Positions 17,674 through 27,138 are shown, numbered from the stretch's first letter. The stretch: 64,000 bases of DNA from Arthrobacter sp. MYb23 (GCF_002979775.1 NZ_PCPR01000011.1:1-64000), one strand, 5' to 3'. Program-made: numbers and translations. The notes: a model not told the origin generated them from the letters alone.

Positions 17674-19086
17674 ATGGAGACTTACGACGCCCTGCTGGCC
17701 TCGATCACCCCGGCCGACGGCCAGAACAGCCGCACTATCCTCGACCCGGCAACGGGCCAGGCTGTCGGCGAAGCACCTGTTCACACTGTCGAAGACCTCG
17801 AATCCGCCATCGCAGCTGCCGAGGCCGCCCAACCTGCGTGGGCTGCCTTGGGCCACGATGCCCGGTCCGCCGCGCTCATGAAGGCCGCCGACGCCGTCGA
17901 ACGTTCCGCCGAGGAACTGGCCCATCTGCTCTCCCGTGAGCAAGGCAAGCCGCTGAACGGGCCCAACGCCCGCTTCGAAGTAGGCGCCTGCGCCGCCTGG
18001 CTCCGCGCCACCGCCGCCACCCCGCTTGATCCGGAAACCGTGGTGGACGACGGCGAAACCCGCGCCGAGCTGCACTACCGGCCCATCGGCGTCGTGGGTG
18101 CCATTGGTCCGTGGAACTGGCCCATGATGATCACCGTCTGGCAGATCGCCCCGGCACTGCGCATGGGCAACGCCGTGGTGGTCAAGCCCTCCGAATACAC
18201 TCCCCTGTCCGTGCTGGCGCTGGCCGCGATCATCAACGAAGAGCTGCCTGAAGGCCTGCTGTCCGTAGTCTCCGGTGGGCGCGATGTTGGCGCCAGGCTT
18301 GCCGAACACCCGGCGATCGGCAAGGTCATGTTCACCGGCTCCACCGCCACCGGCAAGGCGATCATCCGCTCGTCGGCCGACACGGTCAAGCGGCTCACCC
18401 TGGAACTTGGTGGCAACGACGCCGGCATTGTCCTGCCCGACTCGGACCCCAAGGCTATTGCCGAGGGCTTGTTCTGGGGCGCGTTCATCAACACCGGCCA
18501 GACCTGCGCCGCCCTGAAGCGCCTCTACGTCCACGAATCGCAGTACGAGGCTGTGTGCTCCGAGCTTGTTGCTGTAGCTGCTGCGATGCCCATGGGCAAT
18601 GGCCTTGATGAGAACAACGTTCTTGGCCCGCTGCAAAACCGGCAGCAGTACGACATCGTGGCCCGCCTGGTGGAAGCCGCTAAGGAATCCGGGGCACGAG
18701 TGCTTCTGGGTGGGAACCCGGAATCGGATCAGCCCGGCAACTTCTACCCCACCACGCTGGTGGCCGACATCGACAACGACAACCCGCTGGTCGCGGAGGA
18801 ACAGTTCGGCCCGGCCCTGCCCATCATCAAATACAGCACCGTTGACGAGGCAGTCGCCAAGGCAAACGCGCTCGACGTCGGACTGGGTGCCTCAGTTTGG
18901 TCTTCTGACCTGAACGCCGCGCGCGAGGTCGCCTCCCGCATCCAGGCCGGAACCGTATGGATCAACAAGCACGGCGCAGTTGATCCACGCATCCCATTCG
19001 GCGGCGCCAAGCAATCCGGCTACGGCCTCGAGTTCGGCGCCGAAGGCCTCAAGGCTTTGGGCGTCCCGCAGATCATCAACGGCTAA
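17674..19086 (+). CDS. NAD(P)-dependent aldehyde dehydrogenase
   Basis: 470 residues. The catalytic glutamate is in TLELGGNDAGIV (about 245) and the catalytic cysteine in NTGQTCAALKRLY (about 280); PWNWPM is the conserved substrate-channel motif. ATG 17674 is preferred, with GAGCGGAG 6 nt upstream; a GTG at 17599 adds 25 residues without similarity. The length is typical of the soluble ALDH superfamily (about 470-500). Being close to an amine oxidase, it may oxidise the aldehyde that enzyme produces, but the genes are not in one operon. Confidence 0.9.
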   Translation: METYDALLASITPADGQNSRTILDPATGQAVGEAPVHTVEDLESAIAAAEAAQPAWAALGHDARSAALMKAADAVERSAEELAHLLSREQGKPLNGPNARFEVGACAAWLRATAATPLDPETVVDDGETRAELHYRPIGVVGAIGPWNWPMMITVWQIAPALRMGNAVVVKPSEYTPLSVLALAAIINEELPEGLLSVVSGGRDVGARLAEHPAIGKVMFTGSTATGKAIIRSSADTVKRLTLELGGNDAGIVLPDSDPKAIAEGLFWGAFINTGQTCAALKRLYVHESQYEAVCSELVAVAAAMPMGNGLDENNVLGPLQNRQQYDIVARLVEAAKESGARVLLGGNPESDQPGNFYPTTLVADIDNDNPLVAEEQFGPALPIIKYSTVDEAVAKANALDVGLGASVWSSDLNAAREVASRIQAGTVWINKHGAVDPRIPFGGAKQSGYGLEFGAEGLKALGVPQIING

Positions 19087-19101
19087 ACCCCCGCTCCGCT
19101 T

Positions 19102-19169
19102 ACCCAACTAGGTGACAGATAACGTCGCAATGAGCACTCACAGCGACGTTATCTGTCACCTACTTTCGA
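19102..19169. repeat. 68-bp dispersed palindrome, copy C (subtype 1, one arm degenerate)
   Basis: Left arm ACCCAACTAGGTGACAGAT, right arm ATCTGTCACCTACTT, centre CAATGAGCACTCA. The terminal GGGT of the right arm is lost. It lies downstream of the aldehyde dehydrogenase gene. The rest of the gap to the next gene (19170-19358) shows no gene. Confidence 0.82.
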
Positions 19170-19358
19170 GTCCGATAGTTGTGCCCGCAAACCGTGCAAT
19201 CCGCTGCTCGTTGACAGCGCTTGCGTTGTTCCCTTGAACCGTTGCCGCAGTCGTCATCGGCCGCCCCCAATCCTTTCCCCGAACCTAGAGAAGGCGGATC
19301 CCACTTGTCCAGTCACAGGATGGACGCGGTTGGGTTGCCGGGCGCTCCGCGTGTAAGC

Positions 19359-20225
19359 ATGAGCATCATGGCCCAGAAGATTGCGTACCAAGGTGAGCCC
19401 GGAGCGAATTCGGATCTCGCGTGCAAGGAAATGTTCCCCGAGCTCGAAAGCGTTCCGTGCGCGAGCTTTGAGGACGCGTTTGAGCTGGTGTCCACCGGCG
19501 AAGTGGATCTGGCCATGATCCCGATCGAGAACTCTATCGCCGGACGTGTAGCGGACATCCACGTCCTGCTTCCCCAGTCGAAGCTGCAGATCGTGGGCGA
19601 GTACTTCCTGCCCATCCGCTTTGACCTTCTTGGCATTCCGGGAAGCACCATCGAGGGTGCCACTGAGGTTCACAGCCACATCCACGCACTGGGTCAGTGC
19701 CGCCGGATCATCCGCGAAGCCGGCCTCAAGCCCGTCATCGCCGGTGACACCGCTGGATCGGCCCGTGAAGTCCGGGACTGGAACGATCCCCGCAAGCTAT
19801 CGCTCGCTCCGCCGCTTGCCGCCCAACTGTACGGTTTGGATGTCCTGGCCTCCGGCGTCGAAGACGATCCCACCAACACCACGCGCTTTGTTGTCCTGGC
19901 CCGCGAACGTGAGCTGCCCACGAAGGAAGAACTTCCGGGTCCAGCTATCACCAGCTTCGTGTTCCGGGTCCGCAACGTCCCGTCCGCCCTCTACAAGGCG
20001 CTCGGCGGTTTCGCGACCAACGGGCTCAACATGACGAGGTTGGAGAGCTACATGGTGGGCGACGAATTCGCCGCCACGATGTTCCTTTCCGACGTCGAAG
20101 GCCACCCTGAGGACGCCCGACTCCGCCGGGCGCTGGAGGAACTGGAGTTCTTCACCACTGAGGTGCGGGTCCTCGGTGTCTACGCCGCGGATGGGTATCG
20201 CGAACGGAACACGGTCAGCGCCTGA
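19359..20225 (+). CDS. pheA: Prephenate dehydratase
   Basis: 288 residues. It converts prephenate to phenylpyruvate in phenylalanine synthesis. The N-terminal catalytic domain begins KIAYQGEPGANSDLA and contains the hallmark catalytic TRF motif (NTTRFVVL). A C-terminal ACT domain (TSFVFRVRNVPSALYKALGGF, LESYMVG) should bind phenylalanine for feedback inhibition. No chorismate mutase domain is fused, as usual in actinobacteria. The start is uncertain: ATG 19359 or 19368 fits the family, while TTG 19305 has the better ribosome binding site (AGAGAAGGCGG) and would add 18 residues. Confidence 0.92.
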   Translation: MSIMAQKIAYQGEPGANSDLACKEMFPELESVPCASFEDAFELVSTGEVDLAMIPIENSIAGRVADIHVLLPQSKLQIVGEYFLPIRFDLLGIPGSTIEGATEVHSHIHALGQCRRIIREAGLKPVIAGDTAGSAREVRDWNDPRKLSLAPPLAAQLYGLDVLASGVEDDPTNTTRFVVLARERELPTKEELPGPAITSFVFRVRNVPSALYKALGGFATNGLNMTRLESYMVGDEFAATMFLSDVEGHPEDARLRRALEELEFFTTEVRVLGVYAADGYRERNTVSA

Positions 20226-20321
20226 CCTGTCACCGCGGGGCACCTGCGGTACGTCGCAGCTCACCCCTGCTAGCGGGAGTACAGGATTGCGTGTATACAT
20301 CCAAAACTGTACTTTGGGTTC

Positions 20322-20648
20322 ATGGAAACCATCACGCATGCGCCAGTGCTGGCCCGCTTTGGATACGCGGTCTCAGACCCCACCCGCGCCCAAGTGCTGC
20401 TTGCCCTCGCGGAGTCGCCGTCGTATCCCTCGGACTTAGCGGACTCGGTGGGAGTATCCCGCCAAAGCATGTCCAATCATCTGACCTGCCTGCGCGGCTG
20501 CGGTCTGGTGGTTGCCGTTCCTGACGGTCGGCGGACGCGTTACGAATTGGCCGACGCCCGTTTGGGTCACGCGATCAAAGACTTGCTGGGCGTGGTGTTG
20601 GCTGTGGATCCTGCCTGCTGCGCGCCGGATGGGACCTGCGTGGCATGA
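20322..20648 (+). CDS. cmtR: CmtR-type ArsR/SmtB cadmium/lead-sensing repressor
   Basis: 108-residue winged-helix metalloregulator. The recognition helix carries SNHLTCLRGCGLVVA, placing cysteines at 56 and 60, the same positions as the Cd/Pb ligands of mycobacterial CmtR (57, 61), and the C-terminal tail has DPACCAPDGTC (99, 100, 106), matching the third ligand site. It overlaps the transporter gene by four bases and should derepress it when Cd or Pb binds. The upstream AT-richer segment (GTGTATACATCC) is the likely operator/promoter. Confidence 0.9.
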   Translation: METITHAPVLARFGYAVSDPTRAQVLLALAESPSYPSDLADSVGVSRQSMSNHLTCLRGCGLVVAVPDGRRTRYELADARLGHAIKDLLGVVLAVDPACCAPDGTCVA

Positions 20649-21388
20649 GCGCCCCTTTGCACCTGCTCACAGTGGATCGCCGGATTGTTCTCATGCGCCG
20701 TATCCGGTTATTCGCCGCGGCGACCATTACCTACAACATCGTCGAAGCCGTCGCAGCGCTCTGGGCCGGTGGCGTTGCCGATTCCTCAGCCCTGATCGGT
20801 TTTGGCCTGGACTCTGTTGTGGAAGTCGCATCCGCTGTGGCATTGTCCTGGCAGTTCTCCGCCAAGGATCCCGAACGACGTGAACACCTGACGCTGCGCA
20901 TCATCGCCGTCTCGTTCTTCGCACTCGCGGCGTTTGTCGCTATGGACGCCATACGGTCGCTCACCGGCGGTGGCGAGGCCCAGCATTCCACGCCGGGTAT
21001 TGTGATCGCGGCCTTGAGCCTCGCGATCATGCCGGTCCTTTCCTACTACCAGCGCCGGGCCGGCAGGGAACTTGGCTCCAGAACCGCAGTGGCGGACTCC
21101 AAGCAGACGTTGCTGTGCACGTACCTCTCTGGCGTGCTGCTGATCGGCCTGGTACTGAACAGCACCCTCGGCTGGTGGTGGGCCGATGCCGGCGCTGCCC
21201 TGGTCATAGCCGCCATCGCCGTCCGCGAAGGCCTGAACGCCTGGCGGGGGGACGTTTGCTGCAACGTTCCCGGCGCTGACACCACACCCCATGAAGTGGC
21301 CCCCGACGACTGCTGCCAGTCGGTGGAACAACCACCCCGTACATTCAAGGCAGCCGCCCACCGCGACCAGGAAAGTAACCAGCCCTGA
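20645..21388 (+). CDS. Cation diffusion facilitator-like heavy-metal transporter
   Basis: 247 residues, about five to six membrane helices. Candidate metal-binding aspartates lie in LIGFGLDSVVEV (helix 2) and TAVADSKQ (helix 5). It is shorter than typical CDF proteins (about 300) because the folded cytoplasmic domain is missing; instead the tail has paired cysteines (DVCCNVPG, DDCCQS) that could capture thiophilic metal. It is translationally coupled to CmtR (ATGA overlap), so efflux of Cd, Pb or Zn is the expected role. Confidence 0.85.
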   Translation: MSAPLHLLTVDRRIVLMRRIRLFAAATITYNIVEAVAALWAGGVADSSALIGFGLDSVVEVASAVALSWQFSAKDPERREHLTLRIIAVSFFALAAFVAMDAIRSLTGGGEAQHSTPGIVIAALSLAIMPVLSYYQRRAGRELGSRTAVADSKQTLLCTYLSGVLLIGLVLNSTLGWWWADAGAALVIAAIAVREGLNAWRGDVCCNVPGADTTPHEVAPDDCCQSVEQPPRTFKAAAHRDQESNQP

Positions 21389-22071
21389 TGACACAAGCAC
21401 CACCAACACCCCAGCCCGCGGATACCGCTAAGAAGGTACGCACCATCCTGTGGATCCTGATCGCGGCTGTTGTTGCAGCAGGAGCCATCTGGTTCGCCGT
21501 TATCACGGCCACTAAACCAACCCCCGCTGTGCCTGCAGGCGGGGCGCAGCTGGTCCGCGAAGACAGCAATCGGATCACCAATCCTGCCACTGAGAAGGCG
21601 CAACTGGTGGAGTTCCTGGACTTCGAATGTGAATCCTGCCGTGCCGCCTACCCATTGGTGGAGGAACTGAAAACGGAATATGGGGATCGAATCACGTTCG
21701 TCCAGCGCTACTTTCCCCTCCCGGGACACCGAAACTCCGGGACCGCTGCCTTGGCCGTTGAAGCCGCAGCACAGCAAGGCAAGTACGAGGCGATGGTGGC
21801 CAAGTTGTTCGAAACCCAGCCGCAGTGGGGCGAAAAGTCGGACTCGCAGGCTGCTACGTTCCGCGGCTACGCACAGGACCTCGGCCTCGACATGGCGAAA
21901 TACGACGCAAGCGTCCTGGACGAAAAAACCCAAGCGCGTATCCGGAAAGACGCCAGTGACGGCAACGCCCTGGGCGTCACCGGGACCCCCACGTTCTTCC
22001 TCGACGGCGAAAAACTCACCCTGGACACAGAGGAACAGTTCCGTCAGCTGCTGGACGAAGCCGCCCAATAG
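21388..22071 (+). CDS. Membrane-anchored DsbA-like thiol-disulfide oxidoreductase
   Basis: 227 residues: short cytoplasmic N-terminus, one membrane anchor (about residues 19-41), then an extracytoplasmic thioredoxin fold. The active site is FECESC (C81-x-x-C84), and the cis-proline loop is GVTGTPTFF. Its start overlaps the transporter stop by one base, so it belongs to the cmtR operon. Oxidative folding or protection of exported thiol proteins under metal stress is inferred. Confidence 0.87.
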   Translation: MTQAPPTPQPADTAKKVRTILWILIAAVVAAGAIWFAVITATKPTPAVPAGGAQLVREDSNRITNPATEKAQLVEFLDFECESCRAAYPLVEELKTEYGDRITFVQRYFPLPGHRNSGTAALAVEAAAQQGKYEAMVAKLFETQPQWGEKSDSQAATFRGYAQDLGLDMAKYDASVLDEKTQARIRKDASDGNALGVTGTPTFFLDGEKLTLDTEEQFRQLLDEAAQ

Positions 22072-22092
22072 AAGCTGCTGCTGCCCGGCAGA

Positions 22093-23343
22093 TCAGGACT
22101 GGCCGGAAAGAGTCAGCGTGATGAGCACGATATTGAGTCCCACAATCAAGGTGGCGCTGGTCCAGCCTGCGATTTTCAGGGCTTTGGAATCTGTGTGGAT
22201 ACCCATCACTTCCCGTTTGCCGGTGAGACGAATCAGTGGGATCAGGGCGAAGGGGATGCCGAAACTTAAGAGCACTTGGCTCAGGACCAGCGCAAGGGTC
22301 GGCTCGATGCCCGCGCCCAGGATCACCAATGCTGGAATGAGCGTAATGACCCGACGGGTGAGCAGCGGGATGCGGACTTTAAGCAGTCCACCCATGATGG
22401 TGGCTCCGGCGTAGCAGCCTACCGAGGTCGAGGCCAGGCCGGAGGCAAGCAAACCGATGGCGAAGATGACGCCGATGGCCGGCCCCAGCGCCGACGTCAC
22501 TGCAGCGTGTGCGCCAGCGATGGTGTCTGTCCCCTCGATGCCACGCAGGCTGGAAGCGGCAAGCAGCAGCATCGAAATATTCACGACGCCGGCCAACAAC
22601 AGAGCGCCCGCCACGTCGAAGCGTGTTGCACGGATCAGCCGGGTCTGAACGGCGGGATCCTCCGAAAAACCATGACGATCACGGGCCAAGGCCGAGTGGA
22701 GGTAGATGGCATGGGGCATCACGGTGGCTCCGAGCATGCTCGCGGCCAGCAGGACAGTGTCCGTGCCCTCAAAGCGGGGCACCAGCCCAGCCAGGGCACT
22801 TCCGGCGTCCGGCGGGTTAACGAACAACCCCGACACAAATCCCACCGCAATGACACCCAGCAGCACCAGGATGGCGTACTCGAAGGACCGCTGCCCGCGG
22901 CGTGACTGCAGCGCCAGGAGCAACATGGACGCCACACCGATGATGACTCCCCCGGCAAGCAGCGGAAGTCCGAAAAGCAGGTTCAACGCCACCGCCCCAC
23001 CAATGACCTCGGCCATGTCCGTGGCACCGGCAACAATCTCAGCCTGCACCCAATACAGCCGACGGCGCTTGTCTCCCAGCCGCTTGCCAAGGATTTCGGG
23101 GAGGCTCATTCCGGTCGCCAAGCCCAATTTGGCCGATTGATACTGCACCAGGACGGCCATGGCATTGGCTACCACCAACACCCAGACCAGCAGGTACCCG
23201 TAATTGGCGCCGGCCGTTAGGTTCGCCGCTACGTTTCCGGGATCTACATAGGCGATGGCGGCAACGAATGCCGGGCCCAGCAGCAGGAGCCGTGACCACG
23301 CCTTGCGCGGCGCACGACGGGTTTCGAGTGTTGGCGCAGCCAT
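22093..23343 (-). CDS. mntH: Nramp-family divalent metal transporter
   Basis: 416 residues, 11 predicted helices. The Nramp metal-site motifs are present: YVDPGNVAAN in helix 1 and VMPHAIYLHS in helix 6. It imports Mn2+ and sometimes Fe2+ with protons. ATG 23343 is chosen because GAGG stands 6 nt before it; ATGs upstream to 23397 would put a repressor-like TTAGGCATACC box inside the gene. It is convergent with the cmtR operon. A DtxR/MntR-type box upstream suggests manganese repression. Confidence 0.9.
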   Translation of the reverse strand: MAAPTLETRRAPRKAWSRLLLLGPAFVAAIAYVDPGNVAANLTAGANYGYLLVWVLVVANAMAVLVQYQSAKLGLATGMSLPEILGKRLGDKRRRLYWVQAEIVAGATDMAEVIGGAVALNLLFGLPLLAGGVIIGVASMLLLALQSRRGQRSFEYAILVLLGVIAVGFVSGLFVNPPDAGSALAGLVPRFEGTDTVLLAASMLGATVMPHAIYLHSALARDRHGFSEDPAVQTRLIRATRFDVAGALLLAGVVNISMLLLAASSLRGIEGTDTIAGAHAAVTSALGPAIGVIFAIGLLASGLASTSVGCYAGATIMGGLLKVRIPLLTRRVITLIPALVILGAGIEPTLALVLSQVLLSFGIPFALIPLIRLTGKREVMGIHTDSKALKIAGWTSATLIVGLNIVLITLTLSGQS

Positions 23344-23389
23344 GGTCATCCTCGTCATCGGGGCATTCTGATATGAGGATAGCGGAAAG

Positions 23390-23423
23390 TTAGGCATACC
23401 GAAAAGTAGTTCTTAGGCACCCC
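23390..23423 (-). promoter_or_regulatory. Candidate DtxR/MntR-type boxes upstream of mntH
   Basis: TTAGGCATACC (23390-23400) and TTAGGCACCCC (23413-23423) form a direct repeat 23 bp apart about 50 bp before the chosen mntH start. The TTAGGCA core is reminiscent of DtxR-family half sites. No regulator gene of that family is in the window. Confidence 0.4.
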
Positions 23424-23456
23424 GACCGAACGCTGGGCAATCCGGCTGAAATGGGC

Positions 23457-24830
23457 CTAGCTTTCGCCCGAACGGCCATGTGCCAGTCCCGTGGGAATCC
23501 CGATCAACACTGGCTCGGGAGCAGCGCAGCACCCGTCCGTTGCCTCCGCCGTCGGCGACACGAGCGCGGGTACATCACAACTGGTGCCGGAATCGGATGA
23601 GCACACTCCGGTTTCCGGAAGCTCCAGGTGAACCGTGTCCGCTGCAACGTAGTCCCCTGCGAGTGCCGCAGCCACCGACCGGACCTGCTCGTAACCCGTT
23701 GCCAGCAAGAAGGTGGGCGCACGGCCGTACGACTTCATGCCCACAATGTAGAAATCCTTCTCCGGGTGGGCGAGCACTGTGGCCCCATGGGGCGGAACGG
23801 TGCCGCAGGAGTGGAACTCGGGATCGATGAGCGGCCCGAGTTCCGTAGGAGCCTCGACGGCGGGGTCCAGATTGAGGCGGAGCTCCCGGAGCATGGTGAG
23901 ATCAGGACGGAAGCCCGTACAAGGCACGACGACGTCCGTCACCACAGCGCGGCCGTCGCCGGAGGTTACGGTGACGCCTCGCTCCGAGTCTTTCAGCGTG
24001 CTGATACCGAAACCCGTGTGTAGTTCGATCCGGCCCGAGTCCACCAGCCGGCGAAGCCTGGAACCGAGCTGTCCCCGCGCAGGCAAACCATCTGCATCGC
24101 CGCCGCCGTAGACCTTGTCCGGCGAAGCTCCGCGTATAGCCCACATGATGCGTGTCTCCGGCTCCTGCTTAGCCAGTTCCGAAAGGCTGATCAGGGTGTT
24201 CGCTGCGGAGTGCCCTGCCCCGACCACTAAAACGCGTCGGCCAGCGAAGGCAGCGCGGTCCCGCCCGGCAACGTCAGGCAACGGTGGCGAGATCCTGCCT
24301 GCTGCCTGGTCTTCTCCAATTGCCGGCAGACCGGACGTTCCCAGGGGATTTCGGGTGGACCACGTGCCGGAGGCGTCGACGACAGCTGACACCGTGTAAT
24401 CGCGCACTTCCCCGGCAGATTGCTCAACGCGAATAATGAACGGTGTTGTATCCCGGTGGCGCACCTGGGTCTTGTCCATGCCCTGACGGGTGACGGCCAA
24501 GACCCTGGCGTTCACGTGGAGCCGGGAGGCAATCTCCGGCGTTGCCGCCAAGGGAGCCAGATAGTGGTCGATGATTTCCCCGCCGTAAGGCAAAGCCGTC
24601 AACCGAGGCGACTCCCAGCCTGTGGTCGTGAGCAACCGGACGGCCGCGGCGTCGAGGTTGAACCGCCACGGAGAGAACAACCGGATGTGGCGCCACTGCT
24701 CCATGGCTGCACCCGCGGTGGGACCGGCTTCGAAGATCACCGGCTCCATTCCGCGTTCCAGCAAATGGGCTGCTGCGGCTAATCCGACAGGGCCCGCACC
24801 GATGACGGCCACGGGAAAGTTCTCATGCAT
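23457..24830 (-). CDS. arsO: ArsO-like FAD/NAD(P)-binding flavoprotein
   Basis: 457 residues. Two dinucleotide folds: VAVIGAGPVGLAAAAHLLERG at the N-terminus for FAD, and VLVVGAGHSAANTL near the middle for NAD(P). The overall form is that of the flavoprotein monooxygenase/oxidoreductase found in actinobacterial ars operons and called ArsO. The C-terminal tail contains several cysteines (VCSSDSGTSC, DGCCAAPEP) that could bind arsenite. It lies downstream of trxB and arsC on the same strand. Its biochemical role in arsenic resistance is unsettled; the name rests on sequence type plus context. Confidence 0.75.
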   Translation of the reverse strand: MHENFPVAVIGAGPVGLAAAAHLLERGMEPVIFEAGPTAGAAMEQWRHIRLFSPWRFNLDAAAVRLLTTTGWESPRLTALPYGGEIIDHYLAPLAATPEIASRLHVNARVLAVTRQGMDKTQVRHRDTTPFIIRVEQSAGEVRDYTVSAVVDASGTWSTRNPLGTSGLPAIGEDQAAGRISPPLPDVAGRDRAAFAGRRVLVVGAGHSAANTLISLSELAKQEPETRIMWAIRGASPDKVYGGGDADGLPARGQLGSRLRRLVDSGRIELHTGFGISTLKDSERGVTVTSGDGRAVVTDVVVPCTGFRPDLTMLRELRLNLDPAVEAPTELGPLIDPEFHSCGTVPPHGATVLAHPEKDFYIVGMKSYGRAPTFLLATGYEQVRSVAAALAGDYVAADTVHLELPETGVCSSDSGTSCDVPALVSPTAEATDGCCAAPEPVLIGIPTGLAHGRSGES

Positions 24831-24881
24831 GGGTTACTCGTTCCTCCGCTGGGCAAATTCCTGGAAGTTAGTGGGTAATTC

Positions 24882-25859
24882 TCAGAAGTGGGTGGGCTCT
24901 TCAACCAATGCCGTGGCGATGCTGTCTGCATCGTCCAGTGCCGCCAGGTACCGCTCAGCGTCCAAGGCAGCCGAGCATCCCGTACCTGCGGCAGTAATGG
25001 CCTGGCGGTAGCGATGGTCCACGGCGTCGCCGCACGCGAAGACACCGGAAATATTGGTGCAGGTGGTGGGCGCGTCCACTTTGATGTAGCCCTCGGCATC
25101 GAGGTCAATCTGTCCTTCAACCAGTTCCGTTCGAGGCACATGGCCGATTGCCACGAAGATTCCGGTTGCTGCCTGCTCCCGCGTTTCGCCGGTCCGGGTA
25201 TCTTTGAGCGTCACGCCAGTGACCTTGGCGTCTCCGTGGATGGCGGTGATTGCCGAATTCCAGGCGAACGTGATCTTGGGATTGTCTTTGGCGCGCTGGG
25301 CCATGATGCGTGAAGCCCGGAGCTCGCCCTTCCGCACCACCACGGTGACGGACTTTCCGAATCGTGTCAGGAACGTCGCTTCCTCCATGGCTGAGTCGCC
25401 GCCGCCCACCACAATGATGTCCTGCTCGCGGAAGAAGAAGCCGTCGCAAGTGGCGCACCAGGACACGCCGTGCCCGCTAAGCTTCTTCTCTTCCGGCAGC
25501 CCCAGCTCCTTGTAGGCGGAGCCTGTGGCGAGGATAACCGCAGTAGCCTCGTGAGTCTCGTCTGCTCCGGTGACCACGCGCTTGAGGTGACCCTTCAGAT
25601 CAACCTCAGTGACGTCGTCGAACACTATTCGCGCGCCGAACTTTTCGGCCTGTTCCTGAAGCCCATCCATGAGCTCGGGGCCTTGGATACCGCCAGGGAA
25701 GCCCGGAAAGTTCTCTACCTCGGTGGTGTTCATCAGGGCACCACCGGCCGTGACCGAACCGGCCAGAACCAAGGGGTTAAGACCCGCGCGGGCAGCATAG
25801 ATGGCCGCCGTGTAGCCGGCAGGGCCGGACCCGATGATGATCAGCTGTTCGGTGCTCAC
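24882..25859 (-). CDS. trxB: Thioredoxin reductase
   Basis: 325 residues. The FAD fold is [20 protein letters not shown], the redox-active disulfide [10 protein letters not shown] (about C137/C140), and the NADPH fold [23 protein letters not shown] is the second FAD motif. It lies 28 nt behind arsC in the arsenic operon, so it probably supplies reducing power to the arsenate reductase through thioredoxin. No thioredoxin gene is next to it. Confidence 0.93.
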   Translation of the reverse strand: MSTEQLIIIGSGPAGYTAAIYAARAGLNPLVLAGSVTAGGALMNTTEVENFPGFPGGIQGPELMDGLQEQAEKFGARIVFDDVTEVDLKGHLKRVVTGADETHEATAVILATGSAYKELGLPEEKKLSGHGVSWCATCDGFFFREQDIIVVGGGDSAMEEATFLTRFGKSVTVVVRKGELRASRIMAQRAKDNPKITFAWNSAITAIHGDAKVTGVTLKDTRTGETREQAATGIFVAIGHVPRTELVEGQIDLDAEGYIKVDAPTTCTNISGVFACGDAVDHRYRQAITAAGTGCSAALDAERYLAALDDADSIATALVEEPTHF

Positions 25860-25887
25860 GAAGGTCGCTCCTGGGTGTGTAGTTGGG

Positions 25888-26310
25888 TTACTTGGCGGCT
25901 GGGACCAGCGACGCGATCAGGGCCTCGATGCGGGTCTTGATCTCGTCGCGGATGGGTCGTACGGCGTCAACGCCCTGGCCTGCGGGATCCTCAAGAACCC
26001 AGTCCTCGTAGCGCTTGCCGGGGAAGTACGGGCATTCGTCGCCGCAGCCCATGGTGATGACGACGTCGGATTCCTTGACGGCCTCGGTGGTAAGGACTTT
26101 GGGGATCTCGGCGGACATGTCGATGCCCAGTTCGGACATCGCCTCAACGGCAGCAGGGTTGACCTTGTCTGCAGGCTGCGAGCCGGCCGAGCGGACCTCG
26201 ATGGCACCTTCAGAGAGTGTGGTCAGGAAAGCGGCTGCCATTTGCGATCGCCCCGCGTTGTGGACGCAGACGAACAGAACGGAGGGCTTCTTGACGGTTT
26301 CGGTGCTCAC
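25888..26310 (-). CDS. arsC: Arsenate reductase, LMW-phosphatase fold
   Basis: 140 residues. The arsenate-binding P-loop is C15-x5-R21-S ([11 protein letters not shown]). Two more cysteines in [13 protein letters not shown] (89 and 93) are where the thioredoxin-coupled class has its resolving cysteines. The neighbouring trxB supports thioredoxin coupling; some actinobacterial relatives use mycothiol instead. It reduces arsenate to arsenite. An ArsR-type palindrome sits about 110-120 bp upstream. Confidence 0.93.
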   Translation of the reverse strand: MSTETVKKPSVLFVCVHNAGRSQMAAAFLTTLSEGAIEVRSAGSQPADKVNPAAVEAMSELGIDMSAEIPKVLTTEAVKESDVVITMGCGDECPYFPGKRYEDWVLEDPAGQGVDAVRPIRDEIKTRIEALIASLVPAAK

Positions 26311-26419
26311 TGGGGTTCTCCTGAATCAGTTGGACTGGGCTGGTTGGGAAACGTGCCGCACCAAATGCTGAGACGTTTGATATTGATATCCATCGATGCA
26401 TTGAGTATCCGGCTATAGA

Positions 26420-26433
26420 TTGATGATTGTCAA
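26420..26433. promoter_or_regulatory. ArsR-type operator upstream of arsC
   Basis: TTGATGATTGTCAA, with flanking ATAGA/TATAC, in the gap between arsC and the arsR-arsC fusion gene. It differs by one central base from TTGATGAATGTCAA upstream of the canonical arsR at 29781, so both promoters are probably bound by that ArsR. Confidence 0.6.
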
Positions 26434-26453
26434 TATACGAAAAAATTGTAGGC

Positions 26454-27128
26454 CTAGGCAGCACTCAGGCGGGGGGCGAGATCGTGGACGCGACGTGAAA
26501 TGTCGGCAAACGCATCCTCGAACGCCTCCTTGCTGTTCAGCCGAACCGGGTCCGGGATGGACCAGTGAATACCGCGCAGCCCCGGGAGTTCCTCGTGGGC
26601 GTTATCGCACACGGTGATCAACAGATCCTCTTCGCGTGCCACTTGGTCGATGAGGCGGGGCTTGCAGCCTTCAAGGTCCAAGCCATGGCGGAACGCAACA
26701 TCTACAGCGCCTGGCGCCACATGCTCAGCCGGGTGCGTTCCGGCTGACGCCGAGGGGATGTCGCTGGCCGTCTGCCACAGCGCCGTGGCCAGTTGCGAGC
26801 GAGCACTGTTGCGGGTGCAGACAAACAGCACCCGCCGCGCTCCGCGCTCGCGCCCGGGAATAAGCCCTTCCAATGCGGCGGGCGCCAGTCGCACATAGCT
26901 GCGCCGCCTATCGGCCTCCGAGCGATGCCGGACCGCCAGCCCGGCATCCTCCATGGACCGCAGGTGGTGCGACAGCAGATTCGCGGGCATGCCCAACTCT
27001 GACTGCAGCTCCGTAGGGGACAAGTCCCCCAAGGTCAGCAGGTCCACGATCCGCAGCCGCGCGGGATCAGCCAGTGCCGCATACTTGGCGGCCCTTTCCA
27101 GCAGACTGGGAGCTTGTTCAATATCCAT
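26454..27128 (-). CDS. ArsR-ArsC fusion: winged-helix repressor fused to arsenate reductase-like domain
   Basis: 224 residues. Residues about 10-80 form an ArsR winged helix (YAALADPARLRIVDLL, then LSHHLRSMEDAGLAV). Residues about 99-215 form an LMW-phosphatase/ArsC domain with the P-loop FVCTRNSARSQ (C104, R110). The HTH lacks the CVCDL arsenite site. The start is placed at ATG 27128: the longer form from 27164 would include the whole operator. With this start, a TTGACT -35 (27164 leftward), 17-nt spacer and CAAAAT -10 end 7 nt before the ATG, which fits a leaderless mRNA. It may combine arsenate or arsenite sensing with reduction. It faces the aquaglyceroporin gene. Confidence 0.88.
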   Translation of the reverse strand: MDIEQAPSLLERAAKYAALADPARLRIVDLLTLGDLSPTELQSELGMPANLLSHHLRSMEDAGLAVRHRSEADRRRSYVRLAPAALEGLIPGRERGARRVLFVCTRNSARSQLATALWQTASDIPSASAGTHPAEHVAPGAVDVAFRHGLDLEGCKPRLIDQVAREEDLLITVCDNAHEELPGLRGIHWSIPDPVRLNSKEAFEDAFADISRRVHDLAPRLSAA

Positions 27129-27138
27129 TGATTCAATT

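Noticed and set aside
20226..20321. Mobile-element boundary at the start of the metal block
   Set aside because: No terminal repeats, target duplication, integrase or transposase could be found on either side of 20.3-30.3 kb; transfer is possible but not shown by this window.
26454..27128. Fusion of arsR and arsC domains as a sequencing artefact
   Set aside because: The linker between the two domains is continuous, with no stop or start at the junction, and ArsR-ArsC fusions are known in actinobacteria.
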